From Isoetes taiwanensis (taxonomy: Eukaryota; Streptophyta; Lycopodiopsida; Isoetales; Isoetaceae): a stretch of 64,000 nt of DNA. The stretch spans positions 124,001 through 188,000 of the forward strand of contig JAJEKV010000330.1 in the NCBI GenBank assembly GCA_021234155.1, in the 5' to 3' direction. The position numbers and the translations under genes were made by a program. Within the stretch, counting starts at the first letter, position 1, and each line of letters opens with the position of its first letter. A model generated the notes under the pieces. That model searched no databases. It saw nothing but the letters and a program-made list of their open reading frames with translations, and was not told where the DNA came from. Below are positions 11,340 through 22,240 of this stretch, in pieces.

Positions 11340-12945
11340 AATTTTAACGCCCCGCTAAAAACCCCATCGGGTTATGGGATCCAATACAAAAGAGGGGCAT
11401 AAGCCCTAACCAAAACGGGGACAAAGTCCCATTACAAAACCAAAATCCCCTAACAAGAACAAAACAATGCAAAAAAACAATACAAATACCGACCAAAGCC
11501 GAAAGGTAGGTTTAATTAGCCCAACCAAGGGTTTAGAGGCCACTGGATCAAGAATAAGTGCTCTACCGCCCGGATATATCGCCCATTTTCCTTGGAGCCT
11601 CGCTCGAACCTTGCATAACTCGGCCCCGCCACCGAAGTTAATTGAACCGGGGAGATATCCTCTTGTACCTAAAAGGAGCTCTGAAATGACTCCATGCCAT
11701 AGCACATATAACCGATCTTGGGATGTCGAATCGTATCAGAAGATGGCGGGCGGGCCGGGTCGCATTAGCACCCACTCGCCGCGACCGAAAAGTTCTTGGG
11801 CTTCGGATATGCTTAGTATCCGCGGAAACAATGTGCGCCGACTTTGGTCCGCTGTGAGTCTGCTTTTAAGATGCCTACTAGACGAGGTAGGTTCAAGAAG
11901 GTCCCCGCCAGTTGGCCTATACATGGGTTCTCGTGCTAAGCATCTGGACAGCCTGGCCGGGTTCCCCGTATGTGCCATGAGTCGCATCTTGCATTTGGAC
12001 ATCCAAATTCTTCGAATGGCGGTGCCTCCGCACTCTCTCGCTTTGGACCATGGCATCTACACGCATCGCGGTGCACGCTACTACCGGGCCGCACCTTTGC
12101 TATCGCCGGCCCGGGCACCATGGCATCCGATCACAATGCCCTCACCGCACTCATGGCATCCGATCGCAATGCCTCAGCCTATACCATGGCATCTCGATCG
12201 CAATGTGTGGGCGATCCGTCCGGGCGGCTTAATGAAGGCTAGTATGATATATGTATTCTTTCATCAAGAGCTCCAATATTTCTAGAGCTTGCTTCAACTA
12301 TCCATAGGAGCCGCACGGAATTGGCGATAATCAGAATCACACCAAACCGACCGTGATCCCCGGAGTGAATTGTAAGCAAGGGGACTCTAGTGTGGCCAAG
12401 TTTGAGGATACCAAGATGTATCCGCTGGAACCGTAGCTCCCCGTGGGACCGGAGGCCACTAAGGGACCGTGTAACGTGCGCAGGGGAGGGCCTGATATGG
12501 TGTGGCCTGGGACCGTGCTTGGGAGTTGAGGGAGGGGTGGGCATGGTGGAACCTTCCCCGTGGTTCCTCGCCATATCTTTAGCTTTCCGCGGTCATGGCT
12601 AAGGGTAGGCGTAAAGAAATGCATGTAACAAGAAGCCAAAGGGGAAAATTGAAACCGCCGGGGCCCGGCCCGCCAGAAAGTCCCCTTACGTAATCGGATG
12701 TCTTGAGGTCGGCTAACCGGGCGGGCTAACAAGTAATGTAAGCAGCTTGTGTCGAAAGCAAAATTATGCCGGCTAAGGGTTGACAAACTCGGGTCGATAG
12801 AATCTCAACACCGGATGCCTTGATGCCGGATGACATGGGTGGGCAAATGTGATAACAGATAACAAACAACAGATAACAGAGGCGGTGCTGGGCAAGATCA
12901 TGCTGAAGCAAGGACTGCGGAATCGATGGCCGAACTTGTCGATGA
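11340..12945 (-). mobile_element. Half-LINE: ORF1-like non-LTR element without ORF2 (copy 2)
   Basis: On the minus strand, frames give RVGA-AT-RPARHLLIRF (about 11730-11790) and ELCKVRARLQGKWAIYPGGR (11565-11625). These match RVGAARPDRPRHLLIRF and ELCKVREARQHKKWAVYRGG of the copy at 52569-53200. Both then run about 210-230 bp to a shared 3' end with a small AACCC/GGGTT hairpin (11360-11373) and a simple-repeat tail. The RPR-LLIRF pattern recalls LINE-1 type ORF1p. No reverse transcriptase lies between ORF1 and the tail. The element is bracketed by interrupted satellite (11199 and 12945), so its full length is about 1.6-1.75 kb. A Pro/His-rich frame at 12239-12574 may be the N-terminal part. 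Frameshifts make it inactive. Confidence 0.65.
12118..12210 (-). repeat. About 33-bp tandem repeat inside half-LINE
   Basis: Three imperfect copies of CATGGCATCCGATCGCAATG at about 12119, 12151 and 12186 are separated by short variable spacers. They lie in the presumed ORF1-like N-terminal half of the half-LINE. Confidence 0.6.
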
Positions 12946-13595
12946 TGTGCTGAATCTAGACTTTAGAGCAATATAACTATTGCTTATATTAAATTTGTAA
13001 GTGTAAAAAGCCTTTATTTGTTAGAAATTGATATAGTCCTCACTAACAACAAGCTTGTCCTTATAATAACACTCGCTTATTTTTTCCTAATAATGTGTTA
13101 TTCTCCCTGGTTTTGAATAAATTAATATGGTAAGTTAATATGGTATTTTTGGCCAAATACATGGTATTTCTGGCCATATACCATGGTATTTCTGGCCAAT
13201 ACCTGGTATTTCTGGCCATGATCACTAAGGTTGTCACAATATAAATTGTTTTAGATCAATACAACTATTAAATTTTTAAGTGCAAAAAAAGCCTTTATTT
13301 GTTACAAAGTGACATAGTCCTCACTAGCCACAAGCTTAGCCTTATAATAACAGTGGCTTCAATTTTTTTTAAAAATGTGTTATTTTCCCTGGCTTTGAAT
13401 AGATTAATATGGTAAGTTGATATGGTATTTCTGGGCATATACCATGGTATTTCTGGCCAATACCATGGTATTTCTGGCCAAATACATGGTATTTCTAAGG
13501 TTGTCACGCGGCCATGCCATTTCTAAGGCCATGTCACAACATAAACTGTTTTAGATCAATACAACTATTAAATTTTTAAGTGCAAAAGGGTAAAA
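12946..13595 (+). repeat. 299-bp satellite, 2.1 units, with internal 22-bp minisatellite
   Basis: Units start near 12964, 13261 and 13561 with CAACTATTAAATTTTTAAG or variants, share AGCCTTTATTTGTTA, ACATAGTCCTCACTA and CCTTATAATAACA, and end with AGGTTGTCACAATATAAAT. Each contains 3-4 repeats of ATACCATGGTATTTCTGGCC; ATACCATGGTAT is a perfect palindrome. Related sequence occurs at 11145-11199 and 27600-27880. No coding capacity is seen. Confidence 0.9.
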
Positions 13596-13789
13596 GCACG
13601 CTGTGGTGTTCCAATTCAGTGCCCCTCGCCCCCCAAAATGTGGTATGCTGCATCCACCACTTTTGTGGTATGAAAGTATAATTATGGCACCGCCAACCGG
13701 CCGCTATTTAAGAATAGAGTCCCAATTTGTGGGGGAAATTTAATTTCAAAAACTAAAATTCAAATTCAAATTCCTATTCTTTGGTCCTT

Positions 13790-14525
13790 CCTCGCTTTTT
13801 GCCTACGCCCCGCTTTTTGGCTCCTCCATGCCGCAAGCTCCAATCCATTGTGGATATGGATGTCAATGAGGTAATCTGTCCACAAACCGGCATTTCGCAT
13901 GTGAAAACGAAGAAGAACCAAGGAACAAGAAATGTTGAAGAAAAGACGCCGTGAGGAAAAGAAGAAGAGAAGAAAAATTGAGCTTGCGTAATTGGCGTAA
14001 GGATCCGGCTCATCAAGAAGTGCAAGCAGAAACGCCGATTTGTCCTTAATTTGCTAACGCCTTTTCCATAAAACGTAATTCAAAAAAGAATGGAGGATAG
14101 CATTTAAGAAAGAAATTTTACTTGATTTTTGAGGGATAAAACATTGGAAAAATTCATAGGTGAAGAATTAAAGGATTTGGAAGCCAAGAGCATCGCTATA
14201 AGGAGCCTCCGGGACTCCATGCAGATTGTCAAACTCTCTACCAAAGAATGACTACCTAGCAGCCCAAGAATATCCGCTTTGTAACAAACAGACACTGCAC
14301 CGTGATTCTCAAACAAGTGACAAAATCAGCCATGAGATCTTGAAAGATATTAGGTGTTCACCCAAGAAACCCGCAAAAAGGCAAAAGAAAAAGAAGGAAG
14401 AGATCGACACAATGGTGGTAAATGGGTTTCTTACAAGAGGGCTAAAAGATTCGATGCAATTTCGTGATGAACATATAGAAAAAATTCAAAAATTTTGGAT
14501 TGAAAACACAGTGAGTGTCTCCTAA
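13790..14525 (+). pseudogene. Decayed transposase-like gene, N-terminal part
   Basis: Plus-strand frames encode a basic protein: RRKDAVRKRREEKLSLRNWR (about 13940-13995), KSIAIRSLRDSMQIVKLSTK (14185-14245), then the open frame 14226-14525 with LCNKQTLHRDSQTSDKISHE and KPAKRQKKKKEEIDTM. I believe it is the front of the gene whose DFAENY-containing part lies at 16500-18400, because both are plus-strand, similarly decayed and separated by 2 kb of unrelated low-complexity DNA. Family name unknown to me. Confidence 0.4.
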
Positions 14526-15700
14526 CACAAAGAATGTTAGAACTAGAAGATTGGAGAGAAATGTAAGAGAAGAACATGTCGCCCCACTATCCTGGAGGAA
14601 TCATGTGTTAGTTTATTTCTCGTTATTCATGTTTTCTTAGTTATGGTGCTTAGTGTGGTGGTGCATGTGGTGGTTATTGTGTTGTACGTTGATTGTGGTG
14701 TAATCAGATGCAAAGATGTGAATTGTGTGTAGTTGACTCTAGTCCTGAAATGCAATATTTAATGTTTGGAATATTATTAGAACATGACAGTAATTGAGTA
14801 CCTTTTACGGGTGTGTGTACCTAAAATATTTGAGAATGATAACTAACCGATCCTCGAGATACAAATTTTGTTGAATAAAGACAATTTTTTGTCGATTCAA
14901 GCAATACTGCTGGAAAGTATGATATATTAAAAAAAAGGATCTTTACAAAATTTGGTTTTTACAAAATTTGGCTTTCCATTGAAAGCTCAGCACGGTGAAC
15001 TAAATTTACATGCATGATTTCTAAGCAATGTGAAATGCCGGTATGACTGCTCGAGAACCGGTGCATCCAAAATTATTGTTTTCTCGCGACTAAAGCATCT
15101 AAGCTTTTCAGCAGTCATCCTGAATTTAACAGATGAGGTTTGCCGCTGCTTCCCCGTGATCCCCCGGGTGGTGGCACGCACTTCGCCAAGAAAACCCGCT
15201 TGTTGCGCAGACAGAGCGACAAGTGACAGAGAACAAATATATCACCGCCTTTGCAAAGAGCATGTAACATAAGCTCATGGACTCGCCTAAGAGCTCTTCC
15301 TCCTCAACCGACTCCAAGCATAGCCATTGAAGGCCCAAACATCCACCTGCTGTATGCCTTTAGGTTGGATTCGAAATTAGCAAAGAAGGTGGATTTAGGC
15401 ATATCCACCTTCGAGATTGATCACGAGCCCCGCTTAACATGTGCCTAATGCCATCCTCGCCACCCTACAATAGTCGAGTGATCTCCGAACATCCCTCCTA
15501 CCATGTTGCCGAATGAACTTGTTCAAATTGGCGAATTGGGAATGAAACGCCAAAAATCGACGTAGGAATGTGGATTTAGGACCCGCATCCTTTCTAATGA
15601 TTAGAAGAGGAATGTAATTATTATCGTGGTGTAATAATTTCAAAAAGTGTTTATGAGATGTGCTAGGCAGATTTTTTATGTCCATTTAAATAGGATAAAA
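14526..15700. other. No recognisable gene
   Basis: Short ORFs on both strands (14987-15338, 15434-15685) overlap each other and resemble no family. This may be the left part of an insertion that split the transposase-like gene. Confidence 0.4.
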
Positions 15701-16455
15701 GTGATGATGTGATGTGTGGTGTCGCGGATGGTGTGGTGTGGTGTCGGATGATGTGGTGTGGTGGTGTGGGTTGCGTTATGTCCATGGTGTCATGTGGGTG
15801 TGTGCATGTTAATGTATGACATGTGTGGATTCAATTTTATTTATTCTCCCCCTCACCCCACCACACCCCATCTATCCCACCACCATAGACTACCACCACA
15901 TCTTTGCACCACCACATTACCAACACATGCACACACATCCCTGGCACCACATCCCATGCCACACCCCCTCCACCACCACCACCACCACACTCCACCACCA
16001 CCACATCACACCACAATCCACAACACCACACTACACCACCACCACTACACCCCCACCACACCCACCACACACCACCACCACCACCACCCACACCCCACCA
16101 CCACACTCCACCACACCACATCATACCACCACACACCACTACACACACTACTACCACCACCCCCACCACACCACACACCACTCCACCACACTCCACCACC
16201 ACCACCCCCACCACCACGCCCACCACCACACACCACACCACACCTCCACCACCACCCCCCCCACACCCCCACCACCACCACACACCACTACACACACTAC
16301 CACACCACCACTCACACTCCACCACCACCCACACCCATCATTTGGTGTATGGTGTGTGTGTGGTGGGGTGTGGTATGGTGTGTGACTAAGGTGCTCGCTC
16401 GTGAATATGATGAGTGTGGGGCATGGTATGGTGCATGGTTTGGTGTGGTATACAC
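15700..16455. repeat. CCA/TGG low-complexity block with strand switches
   Basis: 15700-15815 is rich in GTGGTGTGG on the plus strand. 15850-16335 is almost entirely CCACCACAC-type repeats. 16338-16450 returns to GTGGTGTGG. The G-rich strand therefore switches twice, so flanks and centre can pair as a large foldback. ORFs of up to 234 codons across it are His/Pro/Thr or Gly/Val/Trp runs and are not genes. A mirror-type block lies at 26240-26665. Confidence 0.85.
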
Positions 16456-16499
16456 ATCTTAACAGCTTTAGTGTTCATTTCATGTGTGCTATTGTTCAA

Positions 16500-18410
16500 G
16501 AGGTTTCGGACCAACATCCCAAAATTAAGATTCGCCTTTCGAAGCTTTTGAGAAGCTAAAACCCCGGGTTTGTTGTGAAATTGAAGGACTTCAATAGTTG
16601 ATGTTGCATTCAAAGACGTGAGGATGCAAATGCTAGTGGATGGACTCAATGGGATGAGAACCAAACATCCAAAGAATTGCACTTGCACTGCCGCGATGTT
16701 TGTAGATCACATGAACTTGGTCAATGCAGGCACACCAAAGATAAAATTGCAAGTACGTGAAGCTTGTGGAGATCTATATTGTGTCCAAAGAGTGAATTAG
16801 ATGAGTTTCACAAGAAGGCTGCATCCTGGAAATTGTGAGTCAGGTGGAATCAAGAAGTTTCTGACCGCCCCATGGAAGGAAGTGGCAAGAGGAAAGTGAA
16901 ATGGGAGTACATTGACTATGAAAAGACAACGCCTCGAAGTTCGGTAGGAGACTCCACTCATCAAGATAATGAGACGTAACCCAAGGAGCTTCTAGATAAA
17001 TTGAAAGAGCCGCCTAAAAATCTTTCCATCGCATAATTTCAGTACCAATGGCGTGCAAAATAGTTTTTAAGGAGCTTCGAGAATCTCCCAACAGATGCAT
17101 GTCTCTAAGAGTGGATTTTGCAGAGAACTATACATTCAAGGAACAAGAGGAGGTGCAAATGATACCGGGTCAATAAACCGATTACCATTTTGGTTCAAAT
17201 AACATATCAACGATGACTCAAAGGGCCAAAGGATGAGATTATCAAGGAAACACATTACTATGTATCGATGATAGGGAACACGATACTTTGTTCGCGGCAA
17301 CACCGCTTCATGAAGTACCACAAATATCCGAGCAAAAAGGAAGGGTTCCAAAGAGACATTATGTGTTTTCGATGGTGCAAAGATCTCAATTCAAGGCTTC
17401 TAGACCATTTTATTTTGTGGTTAGGTACACAAACATTAATCGATGTCTATATGATGTGGAATTTTTTTGGTTCTAACCACTCGGAAAGGTGAACACGATG
17501 GCAAAGCCGCCGAAGTTGAAGAGATGGTTAAGACAACGTAATTAAAAATACAAAGAAAGATAAAATTGAATAATGCTCATGAAGTGGTAGAAGTTGTCAA
17601 GAGATATTTACTTGTGGAACATCCGAGTGGATGAACACATCCAAAACCAAGAAGAGGAAGAATATAAAAAGGTTCTTTTGGGAAGTCAAGGTGGAGGATA
17701 TAGATAGAAAGAAAGCATGGGGTGCGAAAAGGATTTTGGACACTAGGCGATCCATTGTGTACATGCATTCAATCCTCAATCTCCATTGCTGGTTGCACAC
17801 GAGGGAACTTTCATGCTTCTCGCAGCCTACCGCTTGGATGGCATGTGGGATGTTTTAGTGTGAACAAGCACCACGCTGATGATTGGAAACTTCAAGTTAT
17901 TGTACCATCCTCCAATGTGCATGCCGACATTGAGGACCGTGAATTCAAGCAGTCCTTGTTCTCCTCCAATCCCACATGTTAGCAGAGGCACTTAGAGTTG
18001 GTGATAATTTTGTCGCCGCTGTTCAAAGGGAATGATGAGGGTTCAATTTTGATCTCGATGTGCACAAAACCAAAATGGATAGTGGAGAAAGACTTCCAAC
18101 TCAATGGAACATGGTACCTCACGGGGTGATAGTGTCATAGAAGGTATGTATTACAAGAAGGGCGCAAGATCAACCGGCCGCCTATGATCTTTGCAAGAAA
18201 GACGCCTTTAGGCATAGTATTCACAACACGATCAGGCAATCGACTTCACATGCCACCAACTAAACGCAAAAAACAGATCAGATATAGGTCGATCCTTTAT
18301 ATGAGGAGAAAATTCTACGTAATTTACCCAAAGTTCTTCTCGATGATGATGAAATGTAAAACCATTCTCAGAGTTTTCGTAACTCATGTGAAGTTTTGTG
18401 CTTCACCGTG
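16500..18410 (+). pseudogene. Decayed transposase-like gene with DFAENY motif, C-terminal part
   Basis: Frames in order: KHPKNCTCTAAMFVDHMNLV (16663-16720), GDLYC, a Trp-rich segment, then RVDFAENYTFKEQEEVQ (about 17108-17160) with the first acidic residue of a presumed RNase H-like (DDE) core. Further conserved-looking segments follow: KRHYVFSMVQRSQFKASRPF (about 17362-17420), DDWKLQVIVPSS (17878-17912), and FQLNGTWYL with FARKTPLGIVFTT (18090-18230). An Asp-Phe-Ala-Glu-Asn-Tyr box occurs in uncharacterised eukaryotic transposon-type proteins as I remember them. Stops and frameshifts are frequent. The N-terminal part probably lies at 13790-14525. Confidence 0.45.
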
Positions 18411-19141
18411 AAAAATGAGTTTGTCTTGATTTCTTTTGAAGATTTGAATTCTTCTAAAACACTTGATTCCTTTGTTTGTGAGATGAATTGAATATGAATT
18501 TTCATTGAAATGAATCGAGATTACAATAACAATTATGTACATAAGAAAGATATACAAAGGATTTAAGTACCAGGTGACTCATGCACCTACATACTTCCCA
18601 ATACATATGTTCCTTCAAGCCCAGCCTTTTGTTGCTTCTAATCTTAAAACTTCAAGCATGAACACTCTAACATCAACTAGATCCCGGATCGAAATGTCCA
18701 CAACGGCAGCTAGCCACACTTTGTCAATAAATGCAGTTTGGTTTGTCTCACGATTTAAGTTGACTTACTAGATCAGGCAAACAATATATTCACCTTTCAA
18801 GTACCCCTCACAAATTTGTGCATAAACTTAACATATGGGCAGGCCACATGAATGACCATCGGTTTGAAGAGGCGCTCTAGAAATTTTCACAACATCCGAG
18901 GTTGTAAACCGGAAAATTATTGTGTCCAAGCAATTCCGTGAACCTCAGACTCAAAGTTTATTGTCATTGTGCCACAACAGCAAAATGCAATGAGCAAGCA
19001 CTAACCTTCAATATGTCTGTTTTCGCCATGCAAGCCCGAAGCTATCAAAGTGATATATCCCCGGTTTATATCTCTCGGCGTAGACACGCCAGTGGCTTAC
19101 AATCAAAACAAAGTCCAAAGATGTCCATCACAAGCAGGCAA
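18411..19141. other. No recognisable gene
   Basis: AT-rich sequence with short ORFs (18535-18771, 18920-19204); the second reads into the LTR start and is chance. No RNA gene or terminal repeat other than the target duplication at 19142-19146. Confidence 0.45.
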
Positions 19142-19146
19142 AAACA

Positions 19147-20721
19147 TGTGACACACCTAGGGGTTGTGCACAAGTTAACATTTGAGTTTTTAACCATAGG
19201 TTAGAAATAATTAACTTTGAAAGAGATTATGAAAATACGATAAATACGGTATTCGTATCATGCTAGATATCTGATGGAATATCAGATATGAATAGTGAAG
19301 CTAAGTTTAGAAGATTTTATTGTTAGTTTGGGAAAAGGGAAGATATTTTCCTTTTAACCTTAGGGAGTAAGGGTATTTTAAAGGGAAACGTCTTTTTGTT
19401 TGAAATTTCTGGAGAGCTTAGCCTGCGCCATCGAGCTTAGTTACAGAAGGAGAACAATCCAAGCAGGTGGGTTAACCGGAGCCAAAACCATAAGATTCCG
19501 TGAAGACTTGGCCGCTAATGCTAGATTGATATGTTTGTTGTTGCTAAATTCACAGAAAGTATCTGGTTGTTCAAATCTGCCATTGTTGTTGTTCTTGCAG
19601 CCAGCGGATTATACAAGACAAACTCCTGTTATAAGTCTTGAAGCCGTTCCTTATCCATTCATGGTTTGATGTAGTTTGTTTTTCTTTTTCTTCCAGGAAG
19701 CCTATGAATCTACCCTGGCGGCCAAACACTTGTTCTCAGACTGAACGGCCTTGAATCCAGCTTCTATATGTCATGCAGAGAATCATTCCTTAAAATCGGC
19801 CTGAGATTTGCTTATTCCGGCCTGTTCCGGTCCTTCTCGCTAAGATCCGATCATGTTTTGCTGAGCCCATTCTGTTCTAATACGCAGTCTTAAGTCTCTG
19901 TTATACCTTATTTGAAACCCTTTGTATCGTTCTTCATCCATATTTTCTCATTTGTTTTAAAAGCCATTGGTAGCTTAGTTGGTTAAGAGTTTATCCTGTT
20001 GTTCCATAGACCCAAGTTCGAGTTTCTGTTTAAACTCAACTTTTGTCTAGCCTTTCCTTTTAAGTGTTTATAGTACCTATATACCAAGTACCCCCCTTTT
20101 ATAGGATTTCTTGCTAGTATTTAATGAATTGTTGGAACGTTTTCTATTTTGTGTTTTCTAATGCATAACATGGTTTATGTGGAATGTTAATAAGATATAG
20201 ATTAATTGTGTGAACGAACCCGCCTCCCTTGCCGGGATGAGAGGGTCGATGATAGAGCATCGTGCAATACCGTGATTGGTGTGTGAACGCAGATCCGCGG
20301 TCGCGAATCTGCATTTAATGGGAGCTTCGGCGAGGGACCCATCATCCCCGGATAACATCAATAATTGATGATGTCAGTGTGTTGTGATGTTGTGTTTCTT
20401 TTCCGTTGAAGTTGTGTTGCCATGTTGCGTTTCTTTTCCGTGATTGTCTAGACCGTGTAACGGCTGCCCACTTAGTCCTTTTTGTCCCGACTAATCCTCA
20501 TCATTTCATTCTCTTTTCTTACAGATTATTCTAGTAGTTACGGACCAAGGTTGTAGGGAGCATGAGCGATAGAAGAGATGCTATTTTTGTGTTGAATTCC
20601 TATGTAGTTCCAATTGTAACCTTGAGTTATGAATATTATTAATGAAAGATATTTATTATTCTCGGGTCCTCTATTCTCTCGTTTTTTATCTCAGTGCTTA
20701 ACGCTTCTAGGAGCTGCTTCA
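19147..20721 (+). repeat. Left LTR (1575 bp)
   Basis: TGTGACACACCTAGGGG to GCTGCTTCA. Colinear with 22241-23793 over the full length with scattered substitutions and indels. It contains a tRNA-like segment with A and B boxes (19967-20040) and ends with AATGAAAGATATTTATT, which may serve polyadenylation. The most diverged part is a GC-rich patch near 20220-20340. Confidence 0.92.
19967..20040 (+). promoter_or_regulatory. tRNA-like pol III promoter boxes inside LTR
   Basis: TAGCTTAGTTGG (about 19972-19983) fits the A-box consensus TRGCNNAGYNGG, and AGTTCGAGTTT (about 20013-20023) fits the B-box core GTTCGANT. Spacing between the box starts is about 41 bp. The right LTR has the same pair near 23060-23115, so it predates insertion of this copy. 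A SINE captured by the LTR or a decayed tRNA are the likely sources. The T-arm does not pair well, so it is not a functional tRNA. Confidence 0.5.
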
Positions 20722-20750
20722 TTTGCATCGAGCCTAGGTTCCGATCATTA
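20722..20750 (+). other. Degenerate tRNA-iMet primer-binding site
   Basis: Immediately after the left LTR, TTTGCATCGAGCCTAGGTTC resembles TGGTATCAGAGCC-AGGTT, the plant initiator-methionine primer-binding site, with several changes. Its position adjoining the LTR end supports the assignment. Confidence 0.55.
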
Positions 20751-21089
20751 ACCATTGTTTGGTTATTGACCAAGCCAATGGGAGTCATTAACATTAGAGT
20801 TATGGGAGCCAAGAAGGAAAACTTTGGGAAAGTTATCTAGTCGAGATATTAAGCGTGGTCGAGGGGGGCAAGGGAGAGCCCACCAAGCTTCAAATGGGAG
20901 AACTAGAAAACCCAAAACCAAGGCCAAATACCATTCTTTGAACATGATAGATCCTATGAACCTCCCGAAGGATAGATGTCATGTGATTAGATCACGTGTG
21001 TATTCTCTCGAGAATGAATTAAAATATGTTTTACTTGTGTCAACCATTCCATTAGCACTAACCTTATGTTAAGGATTGACTTAGATTGT

Positions 21090-22000
21090 CTTCTAGAACT
21101 CTAACAAACTTGCTAAGGTGGATTATAGATTAACATGGAGGGAGGTGATGACAACGCCACAGAAGACAAATGCTAGGTCAAATATCGCAAGGAGTGCAAA
21201 AGCAGCTGGGTTTGCTCCGAACCGTGATGTGTCATTTGCAAAAAGATCCCGTTAGCCCGGACGAGATTAACAAGATCCTTCGCAATGTCAAGCAAGAACG
21301 ATTGACGGGGAAAGGATACCACAGCATGATGCGATGCGCATTTATGGCTCCGCGGGGCATAGAATTCTATTTTAGCGTAAAGAAGACGCCGAAAAGCGTA
21401 AAAGTCATATCATGGATTTGTTACTCACCGCCTATGCTAAGATTTGGTGGGACGATTATAAGAAGATCCATAAGCTTTTACCTTTGAAGATATTGACGGA
21501 TGTGTTCCGTGAAAGCTTTTCAAACACATTACCGCATGGGGATATAGATTGACGAAGATGCATGATTTCTTGAATTTTGCTCCAAACAAATTAGGTTGAA
21601 GATTATCTGCTAAGTTCCAAAGAATTGCAAAATTTTATGGACCTCCCGCTCGAGCCGTAAACGCTAGCCGATAAGTATATTAAGGGTTTGAAGCCGAAAG
21701 TTAACTGCTCTAATTGGAGGTGTTACATATCCTAGCTTTGGGTGAAGCGATTAGAGTCGCTAAGTATAAGGAAGAAGTATTGGCACAAAGACAAAAGAAG
21801 CGTGCAAATGATGATATAGGTTGGAATCGGGCCCACAATCACGACAACGAAGTTGAGGATATTTTGACATTGAAAAATATCAATAGCGGACAATGCCAAC
21901 TGGGCGTAAAAGTTAAGGGCTAAGTTATTTCGAGAACGAAGTGTTTTTATTGCCACCGGTGGGTCATCAAATGAGAGATTGTCCCCGGAAGTTACAAGAA
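21090..22000 (+). pseudogene. Retrotransposon gag (decayed)
   Basis: Frames include HIMDLLLTAYAKIWWDDYKK (21406-21465) and LTDVFRESFSNTLPHGD (21496-21545), typical of the Ty3/gypsy capsid domain with its paired Trp. VEDYLLSSKELQNFMDLPLE follows near 21600, and LADKYIKGLKPKVN near 21665. A zinc knuckle KCFYCHR-VGHQMRDCPRK (Cys-X2-Cys-X4-His-X4-Cys, 21937-21993) needs one frameshift. The protein would package the element RNA. Stops and shifts make it a pseudogene. Confidence 0.75.
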
Positions 22001-22230
22001 CATCGATTCGATGGCATATCCAATCCTACGGTGGAAGTACTCTAGAGGATAACCGAGGTAAACAACCCATGCATGCTCGAAAGCAATTACCATTGAAGAT
22101 CACACCAAGAGTTCAGAAAGGCGTGCATGTGCACCACCGATGGGAATCCACCAGAGGGCCCAAGCTAGTATGATTTGTGTTCCACGTAAGTTTGAGAATC
22201 TTTCCATGAGGACATGGGTAAATTTTTAGT

Positions 22231-22240
22231 GTGGGAGAAA
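22231..22240 (+). other. Polypurine tract
   Basis: GTGGGAGAAA lies directly before the right LTR, where the plus-strand primer for reverse transcription is expected. Confidence 0.65.

Noticed and set aside
15758-16462. 234-, 189- and 165-codon ORFs rich in His/Pro/Thr or Gly/Val/Trp
   Set aside because: All frames on both strands are open because the sequence is CCA/TGG repeat; none shows a domain or signal peptide.
19967-20040. A functional tRNA gene
   Set aside because: A and B boxes are present, but the acceptor and T stems do not pair, and the copy lies within LTRs.
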